Origin: Armatimonadota bacterium
GTDB taxonomy: Bacteria > Sysuimicrobiota > Sysuimicrobiia > Sysuimicrobiales > Kaftiobacteriaceae
Reading direction: 5' to 3'
Length of the DNA: 9,498 nt
NCBI GenBank assembly: GCA_020028535.1
Contig: JAIBHM010000056.1
Coordinates: forward strand, 1-9,498
Positions 1-5,796 of the stretch are shown here, one piece after another (within the stretch, counting starts at the first letter, position 1; each line of letters begins with the position of its first letter). A program made the position numbers and the translations under genes. The notes under the pieces are model-generated. The model made no database searches, was not told the DNA's origin, and saw only the letters and a program-made list of their open reading frames with translations.

Positions 1-2297
1 AGGTACGCGTACGCGATGCTTTCTCCGACGGTGTACCCGATCCCGCCGCTGGTGGTACGAGAGACGACACGTCCATCCGACATGACCGGCTCGTTGCCCA
101 GCGGATGGACGGTGGAATCAGTGAGCACGAGACACGACAACTTCCGGGTCAGGCCCTTGTCGCGCTGCGCGAGCAGGGCCGGCTTTCCTTGAAAATCCTT
201 CCGATCCAATTTGACACAGAACCCCTGCCCGGCCTCGTACGGCGTGTAGTCCGGCGTGACGTCCGCGCTCCAGTAGCGGTAGCCTTTTTCAAGCCTCAGC
301 GAGTCGACCGCCCGATAGCCCACCGGGCACAGCCTGAAAGGTTGTCCCGCTTCCCACAGGGCGTCCCAAACCGACAGTCCATCACCGATGGGCATGTAGA
401 GTTCCCATCCCAGCTCTCCCACGTAGGTAACCCGCAGCGCGCGCACCTTGGTCCCGGCTACGTCCAGGGTGCGGTAGGTCATGTAGGGGAACCCGGAATT
501 GGTCACGTCATCTTCGGTGACCGACTGCAGGATTTCCCGTGCCCGCGGGCCCCACAGCCCGATGCAGGCAAGTTCGGTCGTGACATCCCGCGCCTGCACC
601 GAACCGTCATCGGGGAGGTGGGCGCGAATCCAGGCGAAGTCGTGTACGCCGAAAGCGCTCCCGGTCACAATGAAGAAGTGGTCCGGCTTCAGGCGAGTGA
701 TGGTGAGGTCGCATTCGACGCCGCCGCGCGGGTTGAGCATTTGCGTGTAGGTGACCGCGCCCGGCGGCTTGTCCAGATCGTTGTCGGTGAGCCACTGCAG
801 GGCATGGAGCGCCCCACGCCCCTGGACATCGAACTTGCTGAACGAGGAGAAGTCGAAGATACCGGCGCTCTCTCGGGTAGCGATATGCTCCATCGCGATG
901 GCCGGCGACCAGTTGTGACGGATCCACCCCCCTGGCACCGGGCCGCGTGGTTCGCTGCCCTCGTTGCTCTTGAACCAGTTCGGCCGCTCCCAACCGGCCT
1001 TCTCCCCAAAGACCGCACCCAGGGCGACGAGGCGATCGTACGGCGGACTGGTGCGCAGGGGGCGGGCCGATTCGAACTCTTCCAATGGCAGGTGTACCGT
1101 GTAATTTCGCGCGTAGACTTCGACGGCGCGAGTGGCGGCATAGGAGCGGTCGGCAAAGTGGCGCCCGAGGCGCCGGATATCCGCCCTCCACAGGTCGAGG
1201 CTTGGGCGCCCGTCGATGATCCACTCCGCCATCACTTTGCCTACGCCGCCGCCTGCGGCGATGCCCGGCGTCCCCCCCGCCACGAAGAACCCACGAACCT
1301 CAGCGGATTCGCCCAGCAGGAGATCCCCGTCGGGCGTAAAGGTCTCGGGCCCGATCATCAACTTGCGGACGCCGATGTCGCTGAGCGCGGTGATGCGGAC
1401 GGCAGCGTTTCGCGCCAGCGTCTCAAAGCGATCCCAGTTCGGCACCATTCCGACAGGGTCAAGGTCCTGCGGGATTGGCTCCGGTCCGCAGCGGACGGGG
1501 TTTCCTTCGTACCCGCCCACCAGCAGCCCGCGGACCTCTTCGCGGCCGTAGATGCGCAGGTCCGGATCGCGAAACGTCGGCAGAGTGCGCGGGACCCCGA
1601 ACGGGGCCGTCATCATGTAGTGGTGCTCGACGGGTACGATCGGCACCGCGACCCCGACCAACCGGCCGACGTGCCAGGACCAGACCCCCGAGGCGCACAC
1701 GACCACCGGAGTGCGGATCGTCCCCTGCGTGGTCGTCACAGCGTGCACGCGGCCGTTGCGCACGTCGATACCGGTTACGGCGGTCTGCGCATGCATCTCG
1801 CATCCGCGGCTCCGGGCGCCGTGTGCGAGCGCGTAGGTAAGCCCGCTGGGATCGATGCGACCGTCGGTGGGGATATACGCCCCGCCAACAAGGTCCCGGT
1901 CGCCGATGATGGGACAGAGATCGAGGGCCTCGCGGGGTGTGAGGAGTTCGACGTCGAGACCGAACGCCTTGGCCTGCGCGGCCATGCGGCGGATCTCCTC
2001 CATGCGCAGGTCGCTGCTGGCCAGTCGAACGCTTCCCACCTGCAGCCAATCCGGATCGATCCCTGTTTCTGTCCGTAGGCCGCCATACAGCTCAACGCTG
2101 TACATGATCATGCGGGTGAGGTTGTAGGTCCCTCGGAGCTGGCCGACGAGTCCGGCGGCACGGTGGGTCGACCCGCCGGTGAGCGCGCCCCGCTCCACCA
2201 GCACGATGTCGCGCCATCCCATCTGCGTCAAATGGTAGGCGATGCTGCAGCCGGTCACGCCCCCGCCGACAATGACTGCCTGGGCCTGGTCACGCAT
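1..2297 (-). CDS. FAD-dependent oxidoreductase with C-terminal GcvT-like folate domain (dimethylglycine/sarcosine dehydrogenase family), partial
   Basis: Seen: an uninterrupted minus-strand frame of 765 codons from the ATG at 2297-2295 runs off the left edge. Relatives are usually about 800-850 residues, so roughly the last 40-90 are missing. The N-terminal DAO-type FAD domain (about 1-365) opens with the Rossmann motif VIVGGGVTG (8-16) and ends with GGTPGIAAGGG (341-351). A linker follows, then the GcvT-like half from about residue 460, with GGVECDLTI (525-533; D530 at the folate-catalytic Asp) and YVGELGWELY (625-634). Known: this family demethylates N-methyl glycines oxidatively and passes the one-carbon unit to THF as 5,10-methylene-THF. 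Odd: the covalent-FAD motif, usually S-T-W-H-A-A-G-L, reads STHRAAGL (43-50), so Arg46 sits where the flavin-linking His is expected. Start: AGGGA lies 8 nt upstream. The gene is divergent from the DmdA-like operon. The exact substrate (dimethylglycine, sarcosine or another N-methyl amine) cannot be assigned. Confidence 0.93.
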   Translation of the reverse strand, partial: MRDQAQAVIVGGGVTGCSIAYHLTQMGWRDIVLVERGALTGGSTHRAAGLVGQLRGTYNLTRMIMYSVELYGGLRTETGIDPDWLQVGSVRLASSDLRMEEIRRMAAQAKAFGLDVELLTPREALDLCPIIGDRDLVGGAYIPTDGRIDPSGLTYALAHGARSRGCEMHAQTAVTGIDVRNGRVHAVTTTQGTIRTPVVVCASGVWSWHVGRLVGVAVPIVPVEHHYMMTAPFGVPRTLPTFRDPDLRIYGREEVRGLLVGGYEGNPVRCGPEPIPQDLDPVGMVPNWDRFETLARNAAVRITALSDIGVRKLMIGPETFTPDGDLLLGESAEVRGFFVAGGTPGIAAGGGVGKVMAEWIIDGRPSLDLWRADIRRLGRHFADRSYAATRAVEVYARNYTVHLPLEEFESARPLRTSPPYDRLVALGAVFGEKAGWERPNWFKSNEGSEPRGPVPGGWIRHNWSPAIAMEHIATRESAGIFDFSSFSKFDVQGRGALHALQWLTDNDLDKPPGAVTYTQMLNPRGGVECDLTITRLKPDHFFIVTGSAFGVHDFAWIRAHLPDDGSVQARDVTTELACIGLWGPRAREILQSVTEDDVTNSGFPYMTYRTLDVAGTKVRALRVTYVGELGWELYMPIGDGLSVWDALWEAGQPFRLCPVGYRAVDSLRLEKGYRYWSADVTPDYTPYEAGQGFCVKLDRKDFQGKPALLAQRDKGLTRKLSCLVLTDSTVHPLGNEPVMSDGRVVSRTTSGGIGYTVGESIAYAY

Positions 2298-2305
2298 CGT
2301 GTCTG

Positions 2306-2310
2306 TCCCT
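2306..2310 (-). promoter_or_regulatory. Ribosome binding site of the FAD/GcvT oxidoreductase
   Basis: On the minus strand AGGGA stands 8 nt before the ATG at 2297. It is a moderate Shine-Dalgarno match and supports that start. No competing start with a better site is seen just upstream. Confidence 0.5.
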
Positions 2311-2349
2311 GATTCGCGTCCTGCCGGGCGCCATTCCTTTGACACCGTG

Positions 2350-2368
2350 CCACCCACATCGTGGGAGG
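2350..2368. repeat. Inverted repeat, candidate operator
   Basis: The left arm CCACCCAC (2350-2357) and right arm GTGGGAGG (2361-2368) flank a 3-nt spacer ATC. Seven of eight positions pair, and the inner five (CCCAC/GTGGG) are perfect. It starts 6 nt after the TTGACA hexamer, where a repressor could block polymerase. It could also be a chance palindrome in GC-rich DNA, and no regulator gene is present in the window. Confidence 0.3.
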
Positions 2369-2410
2369 AGCGGGAGCGAGTGGGTCGAAACGCGAACAGG
2401 ATTTCACCCG

Positions 2411-2416
2411 AGGAGG
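2411..2416 (+). promoter_or_regulatory. Ribosome binding site that fixes the start of the DmdA-like gene
   Basis: AGGAGG, a full consensus Shine-Dalgarno, lies 10 nt before the ATG at 2427. It favours this start over the in-frame ATG at 2361, which would add 22 residues of low-complexity sequence encoded by the intergenic region. It also favours it over the ATG at 2469, which has no such site. Confidence 0.75.
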
Positions 2417-2426
2417 GTTTGATTCG

Positions 2427-3605
2427 ATGGCCGGTCGCGACGCGTATGATTACCGCCTTGTGCACTCGATGCGTTATCAGAAATCGCCGTTGTTTGCGAG
2501 CTTCAGAGAGTTAGGGGCTACGTCATTCCTCTGGTACAATCACCTGCTCCACGCGGTCGACTTCGAGGGGCAGTCCAAGGAACAGGAGTATTGGGCAATT
2601 CGGAACGCGGCGACGCTCTGGGACGTCGGGGTCGAACGGCCCGTGGAGATCGACGGACCTGACGGATTCGCGCTCATGGATTTGCTCACGCCGCGCGATA
2701 TGCGCAAGTGCGCGATCGGGCAGTGTAAGTACGCGCTCATTACCGACGAGAATGGGTGCGTGGTGAATGATCCGGTCGTGCTGCGTCTCGGAGAGAATCG
2801 GTTCTGGCTCTGTCCTTCGGACAGCGACGTCCACCTGTGGGCGAAAGGCGTGGCGGTAGGGGCGGGCCTCCGCGCCACCGTGCGGCTCAGCGATGCCTAT
2901 CCCGTGCAGGTCCAGGGTCCAAAGTCCCTGGACGTGATGCGGGCCATCGTCGGCGACTCGATCCGGAAGCTGCGCTATTACTGGTGGATGAAAGCTGAAT
3001 TGCCCGGCAAGATATCCGTGATTATCACGCGCACCGGCTGGACAGGAGAAGTCGGCTATGAGGTGTTCCTCCTGGACAACAGCCGCGCAGGTGAGCTGGT
3101 CAGGCTCATCATGGAGCGGGGCAAGCCGTTCGGCCTCATCCCGGCCGGGCCCAATCACGCGCGCCGCGTGGAGGCGGCGATTCTCAACAATCAGGCGGAC
3201 ATGGACCTCACCACGAACCTCTACGAGCTGGGCCTGGAATGGCAGATCGAGCCCAAGGAGCGGTTCATCGGGAAGGAGGCGCTTGAGCGCGTCCGGCGGG
3301 AGGGCCTCAAGCGCAAGCTGGTGGGATTCGAGGTCGACGCCGCAGCCGCTCCGCACGAATTCGAAGGACCCTGGCTCGTCTACAAAGGCGGGACACAGAT
3401 CGGCCGCGCGTCGGCGTTCGTGTTCTCCCCCACGCTGAAGAAGAACATCGGGCTGGCCATGGTCAAGATCGAGCACGCCGCGGTGGGAGAGCGCTTCGAA
3501 GTGCAGCGTCTGCCCGGGGAGCCCCGCTTTGCTGCGACGGTCGTCCCCCTGCCGTTCGTCGATCCGAAGAAGGAGATCCCCAAGCGCCGGCTGGACGTGT
3601 CTTGA
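2427..3605 (+). CDS. GcvT-family THF-dependent methyltransferase, DmdA-like
   Basis: Seen: 392 residues from the ATG with the strong AGGAGG site. The protein is a stand-alone aminomethyltransferase fold with YNHLL (37-41), the stretch WDVGVERPVEI, LLTPRDM, GQCKYALITDENG, the NDPV motif (N114-D115-P116-V117) and the SDSDV loop. These match the arrangement I recall from DmdA, the DMSP demethylase, better than glycine-cleavage T protein. The usual T-protein D-D pair is N114-D115 here. Residues 203-212 read TGWTGEVGYE, the GcvT-type loop; I recall SAR11 DmdA having S-K-Q-G-G there. Known: this superfamily transfers one-carbon groups to THF; DmdA makes 5-methyl-THF. Inferred: a THF-dependent demethylase of a methylated amine, sulfonium or methoxy substrate, probably not DMSP. 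It is first gene of the operon, 18 bp before the kinase. No glycine-cleavage P or H genes are nearby, which argues against a T-protein role. Confidence 0.88.
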   Translation: MAGRDAYDYRLVHSMRYQKSPLFASFRELGATSFLWYNHLLHAVDFEGQSKEQEYWAIRNAATLWDVGVERPVEIDGPDGFALMDLLTPRDMRKCAIGQCKYALITDENGCVVNDPVVLRLGENRFWLCPSDSDVHLWAKGVAVGAGLRATVRLSDAYPVQVQGPKSLDVMRAIVGDSIRKLRYYWWMKAELPGKISVIITRTGWTGEVGYEVFLLDNSRAGELVRLIMERGKPFGLIPAGPNHARRVEAAILNNQADMDLTTNLYELGLEWQIEPKERFIGKEALERVRREGLKRKLVGFEVDAAAAPHEFEGPWLVYKGGTQIGRASAFVFSPTLKKNIGLAMVKIEHAAVGERFEVQRLPGEPRFAATVVPLPFVDPKKEIPKRRLDVS

Positions 3606-3623
3606 CGGCACCGCGCCAGCGTC

Positions 3624-4529
3624 ATGCCCATCACCATCGAGGAAGCCATTGCTCGCATTCCCCAGTGGGCAGGGGTCTCCGAACGGGCCGCGGCGTTTTT
3701 GCCCGGCGGAATTACCAACTCTAACTACCGCGTTGACGTTGACGGCGAATCGTTCGTGGTGCGAATTGCCGGCAACGACACTGCGCTCTTCGGCATTGAC
3801 CGTCAGCGGGAATATCGCTGCACCGTAGCGGCAAACAAGTCCGGTGTTGGCCCTGAAGTCTTTGTTTTTCTGCCCGACGTGGAAGTACTGGTCACGAGAT
3901 TCATCTCCGGCCACTCCCCCTCCGCCGCCGAGATGGCCAGGCCTGCGATGATGGCGCGGGCCGTCGAATCGATGCACCGGTATCATCGCGGAGGTGCCTT
4001 TCAGGGAACGTTCTCTCCGTTCCGCGTGCTCGAACAGTACGTCCGTATCACACGCCGGTACCATGCCCCGCTGCCCCCCGACGTTGAGCAGGGGCACCGG
4101 CGAATTCTTGAGATCGAAGGCGCGCTGCGCGGTGGAGCCCTGATCCGTCCCTGCCACAATGATCTCTGGGGGCCCAACTTGATCGATGACGGCGCACGCA
4201 TCCGCATCGTGGATTGGGAATATGCGGGGATGGGCGACGTGTACTTCGATCTGGCGAATTTTTCCGTGCACCACGGTCTCTCCGACACCCAGGATGAAGC
4301 GCTGCTGCGCGGCTATTTCGGGGAGGTCAGAGACGGCGGGTTTGCCCGGCTCAAGCTCATGAAGATCGTCGCCGAGCTCCGCGAAGCGCTGTGGTATATG
4401 GTCGGGGTCAATGTCTTGCGCACCGACTTTGACTTTCTCGGTGCTGCAACGTTCCACTTCGAACGATACGCGCGTGCGCTCGACGATCGCCGCGTCCCCG
4501 CCTGGCTGGGGCAGGCCACCAGTGCGTGA
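3624..4529 (+). CDS. Phosphotransferase, choline/ethanolamine kinase-like (APH fold, LicA type)
   Basis: Seen: 301 residues. A glycine-rich nucleotide loop GGITNSNYRV (28-37) is followed by FVVRI, where Arg47 takes the place of the usual ATP-contacting Lys, as I recall in LicA-type choline kinases. The catalytic Brenner motif is CHNDLWGPN (177-185; D180 catalytic base, N185 metal ligand). The metal-binding VDWEYAGMGD follows (D197), then FDLAN. This is a complete kinase core of normal length. Known: the family phosphorylates small alcohols such as choline, ethanolamine, thiamine or aminoglycosides. Inferred: given neighbours for methylated-compound breakdown, an amino-alcohol substrate is plausible, but the sequence does not decide it. 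Context: starts 18 bp after the DmdA-like gene with only a weak Shine-Dalgarno, suggesting translational coupling. Its stop overlaps the GTG start of the transporter. It lacks the long insertions of aminoglycoside-resistance enzymes, so resistance is unlikely. Confidence 0.85.
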   Translation: MPITIEEAIARIPQWAGVSERAAAFLPGGITNSNYRVDVDGESFVVRIAGNDTALFGIDRQREYRCTVAANKSGVGPEVFVFLPDVEVLVTRFISGHSPSAAEMARPAMMARAVESMHRYHRGGAFQGTFSPFRVLEQYVRITRRYHAPLPPDVEQGHRRILEIEGALRGGALIRPCHNDLWGPNLIDDGARIRIVDWEYAGMGDVYFDLANFSVHHGLSDTQDEALLRGYFGEVRDGGFARLKLMKIVAELREALWYMVGVNVLRTDFDFLGAATFHFERYARALDDRRVPAWLGQATSA

Positions 4530-5796
4530 CCGAGGTTGGGCCTCGGGCTTCACCGCGCTGTGTGTCGGTCAGTGTCTGGCGCATCAGACCAGCCTCACGT
4601 TCTCAATCCTCATCCCCATTCTGTCATCGGCATGGTCGCTCACCAGCAGCCAGGCCGGCCTGATCTTGGGTGTCTTTCAGTTCGGGACCCTGGGGGCCTA
4701 CGCCGCCGTAGGATTCCTGCTGGATCGGATCCGCAGCAAACCGATCATGGTGTGGTCGGGGGTGCTGGTCGGTATCGGAGACCTCCTGTTCGCCTTCGGC
4801 GCGCACGATTTCGTCTCCGGATTGGCTCTTCGCCTGCTCGTCGGCATAATGTTTGGCGGTCTGTATTTGCCCGCGCTCAAGCAGATTGCGGAGACGGTCC
4901 CTCGTGACCGCAGGGGAAGCGCGACTGGGATCTACATCGCCGTGATCGTGCTCGCCTACGCAGTGCCGTTGTATTATGTCGGGCTGCTGGCGCCGCGCAT
5001 CGGCTGGCGCACGACTATGGCCGGCGTGGGCGTCCTTGAGCTCCTCGGCGCGTTGGTGATGGCCTGGAAAGTCCAAAGCATTCCCCTCCCCGCTATGCTC
5101 AAATCGTTGGGCCCATCGCGATACGTACGTGATGTCCTGGCCAACCGCCCGGCCCGCCGCGTGATCGTCGCCTATACCGGCCACAACTGGGAGCTATTTG
5201 GCATGTGGGGATGGTTGACACCATTCATGGTCGCGATGCTTGTGGCGCGGGGGAGCGTCCGCGAGGACGCGCTTGCCTTGGGCGGGATGCTGTCGGCCGG
5301 GGCCATCGGTCTGGGGGGCGCTGTCGGCGCCGTCGCCGGAGGCCGGCTCTCCGATCGGCTCGGCCGCGCAGAGACGGCGACGCTGATGCTGGGCCTCAGT
5401 CTGCTGTGCTCTACCGTCTTTGGATGGCTGTTTGGGGCTCCGCTCGTGTTGCTCGTCGGTATCGCGCTTCTGTATGGAGTTGTGTCACTGGCTGACTCTC
5501 CATCGTACTCGGCCAAACTTATGGAAGTCGTCCCCCCGCATTCGCTCGGCGGTGCGTTCAGTCTGCAGATGCTCACCGGCTGGACGGCGACAGCGCTGGC
5601 GCCGCTTGCGCTCGGCATCGTGCTGGATGTGACACAGGCGGCAGGCTTTGGGCCCGCGGCGCAGTGGGGCTGGGCATTCTCCTTGCTCGCGCTGGGCCCG
5701 CTGGCGGGGCTCATCGCTCTTGTTCCGTTGCGGCGGCGCTACGCTGCGCTCAACGCGCTCACGCAGCCCGCCGGCCCCACAGATCCAGGAACCTGA
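4522..5796 (+). CDS. Major facilitator superfamily transporter
   Basis: Seen: a 424-residue, strongly hydrophobic protein with about 12 membrane segments in two halves. The MFS loop-2/3 motif appears as GFLLDRIRSK (64-73) and repeats in the second half as GGRLSDRLGR (273-282). A basic cytoplasmic loop (about 183-213) separates the halves. Polar and aromatic residues in HNWELFGMWGW (221-231), in the first helix of the second half, may line the substrate path. Start: no ATG fits. GTG at 4522 gives a normal MFS length with a short N-terminal tail, and GCAGG lies 6 nt upstream. The in-frame ATG at 4411 lies inside the kinase gene and would add a 37-residue polar tail. The start overlaps the kinase stop in GTGCGTGA, a typical coupled junction. 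Known: MFS proteins move small solutes with ion or proton gradients. Inferred: importer of the cluster's methylated substrate; direction and substrate are unproven. Confidence 0.88.
   Translation: MRDRGWASGFTALCVGQCLAHQTSLTFSILIPILSSAWSLTSSQAGLILGVFQFGTLGAYAAVGFLLDRIRSKPIMVWSGVLVGIGDLLFAFGAHDFVSGLALRLLVGIMFGGLYLPALKQIAETVPRDRRGSATGIYIAVIVLAYAVPLYYVGLLAPRIGWRTTMAGVGVLELLGALVMAWKVQSIPLPAMLKSLGPSRYVRDVLANRPARRVIVAYTGHNWELFGMWGWLTPFMVAMLVARGSVREDALALGGMLSAGAIGLGGAVGAVAGGRLSDRLGRAETATLMLGLSLLCSTVFGWLFGAPLVLLVGIALLYGVVSLADSPSYSAKLMEVVPPHSLGGAFSLQMLTGWTATALAPLALGIVLDVTQAAGFGPAAQWGWAFSLLALGPLAGLIALVPLRRRYAALNALTQPAGPTDPGT
5787..5790 (+). promoter_or_regulatory. Ribosome binding site that fixes the reductase start
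   Basis: AGGA lies 5 nt before the ATG at 5796, inside the end of the transporter gene. It supports this start over the in-frame ATG at 5664, which would add 44 Arg/Ala-rich residues read from the transporter gene in another frame. Confidence 0.5.

Larger units (their letters stand above)
2298..2426. promoter_or_regulatory. Divergent intergenic control region
   Basis: This 129-bp stretch separates the minus-strand oxidoreductase from the plus-strand DmdA-like operon and should hold both promoters. On the plus strand a perfect TTGACA hexamer lies at 2339-2344, but no good TATAAT-like box follows at 16-18 bp spacing. The -10 position is instead occupied by a GC-rich inverted repeat (2350-2368). 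No convincing minus-strand promoter was found by eye. That one region serves both genes, and hence possible co-regulation, is inferred from layout only. Confidence 0.45.

Noticed and set aside
105..2078. A 657-codon open frame on the plus strand opposite the FAD/GcvT oxidoreductase
   Set aside because: The minus-strand frame encodes clear FAD and folate domains throughout. The plus-strand product has no known motifs and is the expected shadow of a GC-rich gene.
2361..2426. ATG at 2361 as the DmdA-like start
   Set aside because: It lacks a Shine-Dalgarno at proper spacing, sits inside the inverted repeat, and adds 22 Gly/Ser-rich residues. The ATG at 2427 has a full AGGAGG.
2427..3605. Calling the DmdA-like gene gcvT of the glycine cleavage system or dmdA for DMSP
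   Set aside because: There are no gcvP or gcvH neighbours and the NDPV motif differs from T protein, while the TGWTGEVGYE loop differs from DmdA as I recall it. A family-level call is as far as the evidence goes.
4411..4521. ATG at 4411 as the transporter start
   Set aside because: It lies within the kinase coding sequence and would add 37 polar residues not typical of MFS proteins. GTG at 4522 gives the usual length and a coupled junction.
3624..4529. Aminoglycoside resistance gene
   Set aside because: The APH fold is shared, but the motifs match LicA/choline-kinase-like proteins and the gene sits inside a metabolic operon without mobile-element signs.
2523..4553. A 676-codon open frame on the minus strand, antisense to the DmdA-like and kinase genes
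   Set aside because: It spans two well-recognised plus-strand genes and their junction. Its product is rich in Arg, His, Pro and Gly with no recognisable domain. Long antisense frames are common in GC-rich DNA with strong third-position bias.
5664..5795. ATG at 5664 as the reductase start
   Set aside because: The extra 44 residues are Arg/Ala-rich and encoded by transporter sequence in another frame. The ATG at 5796 has AGGA in place and overlaps the transporter stop.
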